A DNA stretch of 64,000 bases from Sedimentitalea sp041224545 (GTDB lineage: Bacteria > Pseudomonadota > Alphaproteobacteria > Rhodobacterales > Rhodobacteraceae): assembly GCF_041224545.1 (NCBI RefSeq), contig NZ_JBGFGP010000150.1:62001-126000 (forward strand), in the 5' to 3' direction. The position numbers and the translations under genes are program-made. The notes below the pieces were generated by a model. The model was given only the letters and a program-made list of their open reading frames with translations, did not search any database and was not told the origin of the DNA. Of the stretch, positions 8,388-16,216 are shown one piece after another. Each line of letters starts with the position of its first letter. Position 1 is the first letter of the stretch.

Positions 8388-9167
8388 ATGCCACGCAGTC
8401 TTGTCACCGGCGCCGGAAAGAGGCTTGGGCGAACGATGGCGCTCTATCTCGCCGACCGCGGTCATGATGTTGCGGTGCATTACGCGCGTTCTGCGGATGC
8501 CGCCGACGCGGTGGTTGCCGAGATCCGGGCCAAAGGTCGCAATGCTGTGGCGCTCGGTGCCGACCTGCTGCAAGAAGATCAGGCACAGGCGTTGTTGCCC
8601 GCTGCGGCAGAGGCACTGGGCGGGGCGGTGACCTGCCTTGTCAACAACGCGTCCATCTTTGAGTACGACAACATCCGCACGGCGACGCGCGAGGGCTGGG
8701 ACCGGCACATGAACAGCAACCTGCGCGCGCCCTTTGTTCTTATCCAGGCGATGGCGGCGCAGGGACTCGGGGTGGCCACCGACGAGGCCGGAGAGCCTGT
8801 GGCGACCGGACTGGTCGTCAACATGATCGACGAGCGGGTGCGCAAGCTGACACCGGAATTCATGACCTACACGCTTGCCAAGATGGGGCTTTGGGCATTG
8901 ACGCAGACCGCGTCCCGCGCCCTGGCCCCGGCCATCCGCGTGAATGCGATCGGTCCCGGCCCCACCTTGCAGGGCGAGCGCCAGTCCGAAGCCCATTTTA
9001 CAGCCCAGAGGGCAGCGACAATCCTCGAACGCGGGGCCAATCCGAACGACATCACAGCGGCGCTCGGCTACTTTCTGGATGCCCCTGCGGTGACCGGGCA
9101 ACTGCTCTGTGTCGATGGCGGGCAGCACCTGGGCTGGCGGACCCCGGATGTGCTTGGCGTGGAATAA
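8388..9167 (+). CDS. SDR-family oxidoreductase, pteridine-reductase-like
   Basis: A 259-residue classical short-chain dehydrogenase: cofactor loop VTGAGKRLGR at residues 6-15, NNAS at about 87-90, catalytic Y-x3-K in YTLAK and C-terminal CVDGGQHLGW. The G-A-G-K-R-L-G form of the cofactor loop and the overall length recall FolM/PTR1 dihydropteridine reductases, so a role in folate or pterin reduction is plausible but unproven. It lies upstream of uvrC in the same direction, separated by a 293-base AT-rich interval, and 28 bases after the antiporter gene. Confidence 0.88.
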   Translation: MPRSLVTGAGKRLGRTMALYLADRGHDVAVHYARSADAADAVVAEIRAKGRNAVALGADLLQEDQAQALLPAAAEALGGAVTCLVNNASIFEYDNIRTATREGWDRHMNSNLRAPFVLIQAMAAQGLGVATDEAGEPVATGLVVNMIDERVRKLTPEFMTYTLAKMGLWALTQTASRALAPAIRVNAIGPGPTLQGERQSEAHFTAQRAATILERGANPNDITAALGYFLDAPAVTGQLLCVDGGQHLGWRTPDVLGVE

Positions 9168-9313
9168 CTGTCATCGCCGATGCAAGTTTTGCACCGGTCA
9201 CCCTGACGTTACTGAACTGTTACAATTTTGTGTTATATTTCATTAACTTGCGTCGCATGCCAAAAAGTTTCTTTTGATTACAATGGCTTGTCGATGTGCC
9301 TAAATATTAGTCA

Positions 9314-9334
9314 TTTCGGCGAAAGCAGCCGAAA
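9314..9334. repeat. Inverted repeat, 7-bp arms
   Basis: TTTCGGC (9314-9320) and GCCGAAA (9328-9334) are exact complements around a 7-base loop. No T-run follows on the + strand, so it is not a standard terminator for the SDR gene. Confidence 0.6.
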
Positions 9335-9338
9335 CTAA

Positions 9339-9350
9339 GGGAAATTTCCC
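9339..9350. promoter_or_regulatory. Perfect 12-bp palindrome GGGAAATTTCCC (possible operator)
   Basis: Exact two-fold symmetry, 110 bases upstream of the uvrC start and five bases after the preceding inverted repeat. A dimeric repressor site is a reasonable reading; the factor is unknown. Confidence 0.4.
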
Positions 9351-9374
9351 AGTACCCCAAACATATCTTCAGAC

Positions 9375-9383
9375 TTATCCACA
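9375..9383 (+). promoter_or_regulatory. DnaA box TTATCCACA
   Basis: An exact copy of the high-affinity DnaA 9-mer, 78 bases upstream of uvrC. A degenerate reverse-oriented partner (GTGGATTT) follows at 9390. One box is not an origin, but it could link uvrC to DnaA. Confidence 0.4.
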
Positions 9384-9460
9384 CAAACCGTGGATTTGTT
9401 CTGGGTTGATCTGGCCCGGTCAAGATTGCAGCCAGATGCAGAGAATCATAGTTATAGCCA

Positions 9461-11341
9461 ATGACTGATCAGAGCGAACACTCCGACACCCCGACGCCAA
9501 CCGGGCATGTGCGCATTCAAGCGTATCTCAAGACGCTGGATACGTCGCCGGGTGTCTACCGGATGCTGGATTCCGAAAGCCGGGTGCTGTACGTCGGCAA
9601 GGCGCGCAATCTCAAGGCGAGGGTGTCGAGCTATTCCCGGCCGAGTGCGGGGCATAGCGGGCGGATCGACCGGATGATCCGCGAAACCGCCAGCATGATG
9701 TTCCTGACAACCCGAACGGAAACCGAGGCGCTGCTGCTCGAGCAGAACCTGATCAAGCAGCTCAAGCCGAAATACAATGTCCTGCTGCGCGACGACAAAA
9801 GCTTTCCGAATATCCTGGTCGCGCGCGATCATGCCTTTCCGCAGATCAAGAAGCATCGGGGAGCAAAGAAGGAAAAGGGTGCCTATTTCGGGCCCTTTGC
9901 CAATGCGGGTGCGGTCAATCGCACGCTCAACCAATTGCAAAAGGCGTTCCTGCTGCGCAATTGTTCGGATGCGACGTTCGATGGTCGGACGCGGCCCTGC
10001 CTGCTCTATCAGATCAAGCGATGTTCGGGGCCGTGCGTCGGCTTGATCTCCGAGGCGGATTATGCCGCGAGCGTTCGCGATGCCGAACAGTTCCTGTCGG
10101 GCCGGTCGACACGGGTGCAGGAAGAATTGGCGGAGCAGATGACGGCCGCTTCGGATGCGATGGAGTTCGAACGCGCGGCGGCGCTGCGTGACCGCATCCG
10201 CGCTTTGACGCAGGTCCAGTCGACCCAGGGTATCAATCCGCGCGGGGTGGCCGAGGCGGATGTGATCGCGCTGCACATGGATGGCGGCCAGGCCTGTGTT
10301 CAGGTGTTTTTTATTCGCGCCAATCAGAACTGGGGCAACAAGGATTTCTATCCGCGTATCGGAGCGGATGTGTCGGCGGCCGAGGTCATGGAAGCCTTTG
10401 TCGGTCAGTTCTACGACAACAAGGAACCGCCCCGGCAGCTGATCCTGTCCGACGCGATCGAAAACGCCGATCTCATGTGCGAGGCGTTGTCGGAAAAAGC
10501 CGGGCGCAAGGTTGAAATTCTCGTGCCACAACGCGGGGAAAAGGCGGAGCTGACCGCCGGAGCGCTGCGCAATGCCCGCGAGTCACTGGCCCGCCGCATG
10601 TCCGAGAGCGCGACACAGGGCAAGCTGTTGCGCGGGCTGGCAGAGGCGTTTGACCTCGATGCACCGCCCCAGAGGATCGAGGTTTACGACAACAGCCACA
10701 TCCAGGGCACCAACGCGGTCGGTGCGATGATCGTGGCGGGGCCGGACGGGTTCATGAAGAACAGTTATCGCAAGTTCAATATCCGGGGCGATGACCTGAC
10801 GCCCGGCGATGACTTCGGCATGATGAAAGAAGTGTTGAACCGGCGCTTTGCCCGGCTGCTGAAAGAGGATCCCGAGCGTCAGAAGGGGCAGTGGCCCGAC
10901 CTGTTGCTGATCGACGGCGGCGCGGGACAGGTGAGCGCGGTGGCCGAGATCATGCGCAGTCACGGCGTCGAGGACATACCGATGGTCGGCGTGGCCAAGG
11001 GCGTCGATCGCGATCATGGCAAGGAAGAATTTCATCGTGTGGGCGCGCGTCCCTTTGCGTTGCGCCATAACGATCCGGTGCTTTATTTCGTGCAGCGGTT
11101 GCGCGACGAGGCACACCGCTTTGCCATCGGCACCCACAGGGCCAAGCGCGCCAAGGCGGTCGGCGCCACGCCGCTGGACGAGGTGCCGGGTGTGGGCGCC
11201 ACCCGTAAACGCGCATTGCTGGCGCATTTCGGCAGCGCCAAGGCGGTCAGTCGCGCCAACCTGAACGACCTCAAGGCGGTTGACGGGATATCCGGTCATC
11301 TAGCCGAAACGATCTATGATTTTTTTCATGACAAGGGGTGA
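9461..11341 (+). CDS. uvrC: Excinuclease ABC subunit C
   Basis: A 626-residue UvrC, the nuclease that makes both incisions in nucleotide excision repair. The GIY-YIG nuclease is at about 22-105 (GVYRMLD and VLYVGKARNLKARVSSY), a UVR motif at about 215-250 (AAALRDRIRALTQVQ), the RNase H-like 3'-to-5' incision core at about 400-530 (IEVYDNSHIQGTNAVGAM; DLLLIDGGAGQVSA) and a C-terminal helix-hairpin-helix pair (LDEVPGVGATRKRALLAHFGS; LKAVDGISGHLAE). Full length. It heads a same-strand series with pgsA, moaD and moaE, although a 96-base gap precedes pgsA. Confidence 0.97.
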   Translation: MTDQSEHSDTPTPTGHVRIQAYLKTLDTSPGVYRMLDSESRVLYVGKARNLKARVSSYSRPSAGHSGRIDRMIRETASMMFLTTRTETEALLLEQNLIKQLKPKYNVLLRDDKSFPNILVARDHAFPQIKKHRGAKKEKGAYFGPFANAGAVNRTLNQLQKAFLLRNCSDATFDGRTRPCLLYQIKRCSGPCVGLISEADYAASVRDAEQFLSGRSTRVQEELAEQMTAASDAMEFERAAALRDRIRALTQVQSTQGINPRGVAEADVIALHMDGGQACVQVFFIRANQNWGNKDFYPRIGADVSAAEVMEAFVGQFYDNKEPPRQLILSDAIENADLMCEALSEKAGRKVEILVPQRGEKAELTAGALRNARESLARRMSESATQGKLLRGLAEAFDLDAPPQRIEVYDNSHIQGTNAVGAMIVAGPDGFMKNSYRKFNIRGDDLTPGDDFGMMKEVLNRRFARLLKEDPERQKGQWPDLLLIDGGAGQVSAVAEIMRSHGVEDIPMVGVAKGVDRDHGKEEFHRVGARPFALRHNDPVLYFVQRLRDEAHRFAIGTHRAKRAKAVGATPLDEVPGVGATRKRALLAHFGSAKAVSRANLNDLKAVDGISGHLAETIYDFFHDKG

Positions 11342-11437
11342 GCCGCGCGGATTGCGCTCGGGGGCAATTTCCGCCGGACTGTCAAATGGAATGAACATGC
11401 GCTTTTATGTTCCAAACCCGCGATGTAGGGTTCGCTC

Positions 11438-12103
11438 ATGACGTGGAACCTGCCAAATATCCTGACCATCCTGCGGCTGCTTGCGGCACCGGGGCTTGCG
11501 GTCATGTTCCTGTATTTCCAGCGGCCCTATGCGGATTGGTTCGCGCTGCTGCTGTTTGTCAGCGCATCGCTCACCGACTGGGTCGACGGTTATCTTGCAC
11601 GGGCGTGGAAGCAGGAAACCAAGATTGGTGCCATGCTTGACCCGATCGCGGACAAGGCGATGGTGATCATCGCGCTGATGGTCATTGTCGGATTTTCGTC
11701 GATGTCGCCCTGGCTGGTTCTGCCGGCGACCGTGATCCTGTTTCGCGAAGTGTTCGTGTCCGGGTTGCGTGAATATCTTGGCGATACGGCCGGCACCCTC
11801 AAGGTGACGAACCTTGCCAAGTGGAAGACGACGATGCAGATGATCGCCATCGCGGTATTGTTCCTGCAGGGCATTTTCGAGCATTATCTGGGGCTGTCGC
11901 TGGTGGGGCTTGACCCGCAGGTCGTTGCCGAGACCCTCGCCGGCGATGGTGCGGATCCGAACGGGCTGCGCTGGAAGGCGGCGGCGATGGAATGGGCCGA
12001 ACGTGCCGGATTGTGGCTGTTGTGGTTTGCGGCCGCACTGACATTGGTGACGGGGATGGATTATCTGCGCAAGGCGCTGCCCTTCCTCAAGGAGGTACGT
12101 TGA
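11438..12103 (+). CDS. pgsA: CDP-diacylglycerol--glycerol-3-phosphate 3-phosphatidyltransferase
   Basis: A 221-residue membrane enzyme making phosphatidylglycerol phosphate from CDP-diacylglycerol. The CDP-alcohol phosphotransferase motif D-G-x2-A-R-x8-G-x3-D-x3-D is present as DGYLARAWKQETKIGAMLDPIADK (about 49-72). Several hydrophobic helices follow, with a slightly long insertion (about 150-185) before the last one. The stop overlaps the moaD start (TGATG), so the two are coupled. In Rhodobacteraceae this uvrC-pgsA-moaD-moaE order is common. Confidence 0.95.
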   Translation: MTWNLPNILTILRLLAAPGLAVMFLYFQRPYADWFALLLFVSASLTDWVDGYLARAWKQETKIGAMLDPIADKAMVIIALMVIVGFSSMSPWLVLPATVILFREVFVSGLREYLGDTAGTLKVTNLAKWKTTMQMIAIAVLFLQGIFEHYLGLSLVGLDPQVVAETLAGDGADPNGLRWKAAAMEWAERAGLWLLWFAAALTLVTGMDYLRKALPFLKEVR

Positions 12104-12348
12104 TGGATGTCCTGTATTTTGCATGGGTGCGCGAGCGGATCGGGCTGCCGCGGGAAAAGGTCGAAACCGATGCGACCACGGTGGCCGAGCTTGTGGCGGA
12201 ACTGCGCCGCCGGGAAGAGCGGTACGAAGTCGCGTTCGCGGACCTCTCGGCCCTGCGCGTGGCGATCGATCAGGAGTTGACAGATTTCGACGCACCGATT
12301 TCCGGGGCGCGCGAGGTGGCTTTCTTTCCGCCGATGACAGGGGGATAA
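12103..12348 (+). CDS. moaD: Molybdopterin synthase sulfur carrier subunit MoaD
   Basis: An 81-residue ubiquitin-fold protein ending in the obligatory Gly-Gly (FFPPMTGG), whose C-terminus becomes the thiocarboxylate that donates sulfur to precursor Z. It begins MDVLYFAWVRERIG, the typical first strand, and has the conserved VAFFPP segment before the tail. The ATG overlaps the pgsA stop by one base; moaE follows after three bases, so the two synthase subunits are made together. Confidence 0.95.
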   Translation: MDVLYFAWVRERIGLPREKVETDATTVAELVAELRRREERYEVAFADLSALRVAIDQELTDFDAPISGAREVAFFPPMTGG

Positions 12349-12351
12349 TCG

Positions 12352-12789
12352 ATGCGCGTGCTGGTGCAGGACTCCCCATTTGATCTCGCGGCCGAAATGA
12401 CGGGATTTGGAGGCGACGGCATGGGCGCGATCGTGACCTTTACCGGCGTGGTGCGCAACAATGACCGGGGTGATCTGGTCGCGATGGATATCGAACATTA
12501 CCCGGGCATGACGCAGTCGGCGCTGGTCCGGATTGCAACCGAGGCGAGCGAGCGTTGGTCATTGGGCGATGTGCTGGTGATCCACCGACACGGGCGCCTT
12601 GCACCGGGCGAGCAGATCATGATGGTTGCGACCGCGTCGCGCCACCGCAAGGATGCTTTCGAAGCGGCGGAATACCTGATGGATTACCTGAAATCCCGCG
12701 CGCCGTTCTGGAAAAAGGAAATCACCCGGGACAGCGCCGATTGGGTTGCCGCCCGCGACGAGGACGAAGCCGCATTGGGGCGTTGGTAA
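12352..12789 (+). CDS. moaE: Molybdopterin synthase catalytic subunit MoaE
   Basis: A 145-residue MoaE, which builds the dithiolene of molybdopterin in a complex with MoaD. Characteristic segments are IVTFTGVVRNNDRGD, MDIEHYPGMTQ, VIHRHGRLAPGEQIMMV and the C-terminal AEYLMDYLKSRAPFWKKE with the catalytic lysine pair. Last gene of the uvrC-pgsA-moaD-moaE series; a palindromic repeat follows about 40 bases downstream. Confidence 0.95.
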   Translation: MRVLVQDSPFDLAAEMTGFGGDGMGAIVTFTGVVRNNDRGDLVAMDIEHYPGMTQSALVRIATEASERWSLGDVLVIHRHGRLAPGEQIMMVATASRHRKDAFEAAEYLMDYLKSRAPFWKKEITRDSADWVAARDEDEAALGRW

Positions 12790-12828
12790 CGGCGCGCTAA
12801 CGCAATCAGGACTGACCCAAACTCGCTT

Positions 12829-12934
12829 TAAAGCATTTCGCGATAAACCTGAATCACCTGACGCTGCCTGAAATCAAGGATTTCAACGCGTTAGGTGATA
12901 CGAGATGTTTCAAGTCAATCGCGAAACGCTTTAA
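12829..12934. repeat. Dispersed palindromic repeat, copy 1 (~106 bp)
   Basis: Ends are near-perfect inverted repeats: AAAGCATTTCGCGAT at the left and ATCGCGAAACGCTTT at the right. The interior holds TGAAATCAAGGATTTCA, a second dyad. Its reverse complement matches the copy at 38712-38810 at roughly 85% of positions by eye. It lies between the convergent moaE and the gene at 12931, whose TAA stop is formed by the repeat's end. REP- or MITE-like; no transposase is present. Confidence 0.75.
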
Positions 12935-13242
12935 CCAATCCGCGCACGCAGCTCTTCTGCCTCGCGGCGGGCATCGCGCAGGCCCTCCATCGCGGCATTC
13001 AGCTCTGCTTCGGTCTGGGATAGCTGATTGGTCAATTCCGATTCCCGTTGCTGCAGATAGGTGATCGCCTGATCGCGGGTTTCCTCGGCCTCGTGCAACT
13101 CCTGGCTCATCCGGTCGAGATCGGCGACGTCGCTCTGTTTCACGCGGGTAAAGCGATGCACCAGCCAGTTCGCGAACCAGCCTGCCGCAAAGGCGACAAA
13201 CAGGATGATGGCCGTGGCTATGATGAACTCAGTTCTGTTCAT
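12931..13242 (-). CDS. Small membrane protein with coiled coil, OmpA-gene partner
   Basis: A 103-residue protein: an N-terminal membrane helix (FIIATAIILFVAFAAGWFAN, about 5-24), a basic stretch HRFTRVKQ, then a helical coiled coil to the end (MSQELHEAEETRDQ...AMEGLRDARREAEELRARIG). No enzyme motif. Its start lies 14 bases inside the end of the OmpA-like gene, so it is translated with it and probably acts in the same envelope structure (inference). The ATG at 13242 is chosen because everything upstream in this frame overlaps the OmpA gene out of frame. Confidence 0.75.
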   Translation of the reverse strand: MNRTEFIIATAIILFVAFAAGWFANWLVHRFTRVKQSDVADLDRMSQELHEAEETRDQAITYLQQRESELTNQLSQTEAELNAAMEGLRDARREAEELRARIG

Positions 13243-15217
13243 TTTCTGATCCTTGTTCGTCCTCGCTGGCAGGGTCTGCCTCTTCCGTGTCCGTGTCTGC
13301 GTCCTCGTCGGCGTTTTCTGCTGCGGCCTGTTCGGCGACCGCTTCGAGCGTCGTCTGCCGTTCCTTGATCGGCTCGGGCCGGATAAGTTGAAAGTCGATG
13401 CGCCGGTTCGCTTCCCGGCCGGCCTCGGTGCCGTTGTCGGCAATCGGCCGGGTTTCTCCATAACCAACCGCGGTGTAGGTCGAGGTCAACACCCGCCGCG
13501 CGCGCAGTTCGTTCAGCACCGACTGGGCGCGCGACTGGCTGAGCTGTTCGTTCATGCTCTCGCGGCCCTGGCTGTCGGTATGCCCCTGGATCTCCAGCCT
13601 GATCTCTCCGCAGGTTTTCAGCACGTCGGCAATGTCGTTCATCGTGTCCAGCGACTCGGCGGCGATGGTCGCAGAGCCCGGTTCGAACTGAATCTTGTTG
13701 ACCGCCTGGATTTCGGCCAGCTCGGCCTCGCAGAGTTCCGGGTCGGGTGGCAGGTCGACCGGCGGCGGCGGTGGCCGGTAGGTGACTTCGATGTCATAGC
13801 TTTCGGCTTCGCCCAGCTTCTCCGACAACAGGCCGGAAATTGTCGCGCTGGCATCTTCGCGGGTGCTGACGCCGCGCAGCTCGACATTGTCCGGCGTGAC
13901 GATGACGGCGCCATTGCTGAGCAGCGACAGCGCCTCGAGGCCCGAGAGTACACGGATCGGCCAGTCTTGTGGCAGGTCCTTGACCAGCCGCGTCGCGGTA
14001 TAGACCCCGTCCGAGCCAAACCGCGCTCTGGCATAGCTGTCGACCGCGTTGCGCAGGGTTTCGTCGCTCAGCCGTCCGCGCAGTTGAACCAGCCCTTCCG
14101 GGCTGAGTGTCGCGACAAATTCCGGCGGGCCGGATGGTTTGCTGCCCGGCGGGTCGGGCAGGACGGCGTGCAGGGCAAAGACCTCGGGGAGCTCGGTCTC
14201 AAGCTCGCCCACGACTCGATCGAACACGGCAGGATTTGTGCCTTCGACGGCGACCAGCGTGATGTCCGCATCCGCCATCGTGACCGAACCCATGCCCAGT
14301 TCCGCCAGCGCGGCAATCGCCAGTTCCGCCGCGCGGGGCCATTGTGGCGAGGGAACACCCATCCCGATGGTGCAGCGGTCATCGCCTGACAGACCCGCCC
14401 TGAAGGCAGCGTTCAGGATGCGGCTGCGCGATTTTTCGCTCTCGGCAGAGCAGGCGTCAAACCGTGCACCGTCTTCGTCGATCAGGAAGCGCAGGGTAAA
14501 TGGGGTGATGACGGGACGAGGGGCGGCAATGTCTATCGACATGCGCAGCCCCGCCGGTGCGGCGCGGGTGAGTTCCTTTTCCAGGCGCTGGCGCGCCTCG
14601 GCGCTGTCGGAGATCGCCGTGATCCGAACCAGCCCCGCCTCGACGGACAGTTTGGAGCGGGGCAGGCGCTGCAGGGCCTGTGCGGCATAGTTCAGCGCAT
14701 CATCCCAACCGCGCGGCACGGGATAGCTGGCGGTTTCCAGAAGGTCGGTCACCGGCGCGTCGCCAGCGATCTTTCGCAGCCGTTCGATCAGATCGGCCCG
14801 GTCGGTTTCGGCAGGAATCAGGCCGATGATCGACACGCCACTGTCATTGCGCAGGATCTCAGCCGAGAATTGCGGTGCCTGCAGCGCGGCGGTGGGGCGC
14901 ACATCCATCCGGTTGATGACCCGCGAGGCGTCGACCACCGTGCCAGCCCTGCTGATTGCGTCAAAGCGCTTGGCCTCGGTCGGTGAGGTGCCGGTCAGGA
15001 TGACCTCCAGCCCGTCGGCCTGCACTTCGGCCCAGTCATATTCCGCCCGATCAAGCACTTTGCGCACGCCGATTTCCGAGCCGTCCTCGACCGCCGTTAC
15101 CGCGAAGCCGGCGGCCACCAGACACAGCACGCCGCCAATGGCAAAAGACAGCAAGGCAACTAGAAACGGAGACTGGCGCATGGGTGGTGTCGCTTTCCCT
15201 TGATACCGGGGTGTCAT
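13229..15217 (-). CDS. OmpA-family protein with N-terminal anchor and BON-like repeats
   Basis: A 662-residue envelope protein. A hydrophobic helix near the N-terminus (FLVALLSFAIGGVLCLVAAGFA) anchors it; the long middle has repeated alpha/beta segments resembling BON domains (for example LSVEAGLVRITAISDSAEARQRL), and the OmpA/MotB peptidoglycan-binding domain occupies about 505-620: FEPGSATIAAESLDTMNDIA, IQGHTDSQG with the conserved aspartate, and GYGETRPIADN...NRRIDF with the binding arginine. An acidic tail closes it. The ATG at 15217 has a GGAGG nearby; an ATG at 15181 is an alternative. It follows ubiA by 24 bases. Confidence 0.85.
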   Translation of the reverse strand: MTPRYQGKATPPMRQSPFLVALLSFAIGGVLCLVAAGFAVTAVEDGSEIGVRKVLDRAEYDWAEVQADGLEVILTGTSPTEAKRFDAISRAGTVVDASRVINRMDVRPTAALQAPQFSAEILRNDSGVSIIGLIPAETDRADLIERLRKIAGDAPVTDLLETASYPVPRGWDDALNYAAQALQRLPRSKLSVEAGLVRITAISDSAEARQRLEKELTRAAPAGLRMSIDIAAPRPVITPFTLRFLIDEDGARFDACSAESEKSRSRILNAAFRAGLSGDDRCTIGMGVPSPQWPRAAELAIAALAELGMGSVTMADADITLVAVEGTNPAVFDRVVGELETELPEVFALHAVLPDPPGSKPSGPPEFVATLSPEGLVQLRGRLSDETLRNAVDSYARARFGSDGVYTATRLVKDLPQDWPIRVLSGLEALSLLSNGAVIVTPDNVELRGVSTREDASATISGLLSEKLGEAESYDIEVTYRPPPPPVDLPPDPELCEAELAEIQAVNKIQFEPGSATIAAESLDTMNDIADVLKTCGEIRLEIQGHTDSQGRESMNEQLSQSRAQSVLNELRARRVLTSTYTAVGYGETRPIADNGTEAGREANRRIDFQLIRPEPIKERQTTLEAVAEQAAAENADEDADTDTEEADPASEDEQGSENEQN

Positions 15218-15241
15218 AGACCTCCGGGCCCCGAGGTTCAA

Positions 15242-16204
15242 TCAAGCGAACAGGGCAGCGCAGAAGAAGATGAGCGGAATCAGGCCGGTGTCCCGGTTGA
15301 GCCGAAACAGATAAAGCATCCGCCGGTCGTCGTCGGGATTGAAACCGCGCAATTGCCACGCCATGTGCCAGCCCATTGCCCAAGGACCGGTCAGGGCGAG
15401 GATCAGCGCGATCAGCGAAGCGTTGGGCACCGCTGCGTCGATCACGGCAGCGCCCATCAGTGCGACCGTGCCCACCAGGAAATACTTCAGCCAATGGGCG
15501 GTCTTGTCACCGAAAAGCCGCGCGGTCGACTTGATCCCGATCATTGCGTCATCTTCGACGTCCTGGTGCGCATAGATCGTGTCGTAGAACAGCGTCCAGC
15601 AGATACCCGCGAGATAGAGCAGGAGCGCAGGCAGTTCGATCTTGCCGGTATGCGCGGCCCAGGCAAGCAGCGCGCCCCAGTTGAACGCGAGGCCAAGAAA
15701 CACCTGTGGCCACCACGTGAAACGTTTGGCAAAGGGATAGATGGCCACCGGCAGCAGGGACAGGAATCCGAGCGATATTGCCATCCGGTTGAAGGTCAGC
15801 AATATGCAGAAGGCGATCAGCGCCTGAAGGCACATCCAGATCACGGCCCCGCGCACCGTCACCTGCCCGGACGGGATCGGTCGCGAGCGGGTGCGGGCAA
15901 CCTGGGCGTCGAACTTGCGGTCGGTGATGTCGTTCCACGTGCATCCGGCGCCGCGCATCAGCCACGCGCCAAGCCCGCAGCCAAGCGCGATCCAGGCATC
16001 CTCCCATCTCGGTGACTGATCCGACAGCATGGCAAGGGCGAGTCCCCACCAGCAGGGGATCAGCAACAGCCAGGTGCCGATCGGACGATCCGCCCGGCTC
16101 AGCCGCAGGTAGGGGCGCGTGGCGGCGGGCGCATACCGATCCACCCAGTTGTCGGCGGGTGCATCCGCGACCTGACCATCTGGCACTGGCGCTTTGGTTT
16201 GCAT
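15242..16204 (-). CDS. ubiA: 4-hydroxybenzoate polyprenyltransferase
   Basis: A 320-residue UbiA-family membrane enzyme that attaches the polyprenyl chain to 4-hydroxybenzoate in ubiquinone synthesis. Both aspartate-rich motifs are visible: GAGCTWNDITDRKFDAQVARTR (first, about 90-110) and DTIYAHQDVEDDAMIGIKSTARLFG (second, about 212-236). About eight further membrane helices follow the usual spacing. The ATG at 16204 is only 12 bases from the start of the divergent rsmE gene. Confidence 0.95.
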   Translation of the reverse strand: MQTKAPVPDGQVADAPADNWVDRYAPAATRPYLRLSRADRPIGTWLLLIPCWWGLALAMLSDQSPRWEDAWIALGCGLGAWLMRGAGCTWNDITDRKFDAQVARTRSRPIPSGQVTVRGAVIWMCLQALIAFCILLTFNRMAISLGFLSLLPVAIYPFAKRFTWWPQVFLGLAFNWGALLAWAAHTGKIELPALLLYLAGICWTLFYDTIYAHQDVEDDAMIGIKSTARLFGDKTAHWLKYFLVGTVALMGAAVIDAAVPNASLIALILALTGPWAMGWHMAWQLRGFNPDDDRRMLYLFRLNRDTGLIPLIFFCAALFA

Positions 16205-16216
16205 ATGTAGTCTTTC

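Larger units (their letters stand above)
9168..9460. other. AT-rich, palindrome-rich interval upstream of uvrC
   Basis: Much richer in A+T than anything nearby, especially 9205-9310, with no gene. It contains a stem-forming inverted repeat (9314-9334), a 12-bp perfect palindrome (9339-9350) and a DnaA-box sequence (9375-9383) that is itself one arm of a short inverted repeat with GTGGAT at 9390-9395. It could be the uvrC promoter with a structured leader, or hide a small RNA. Confidence 0.5.
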
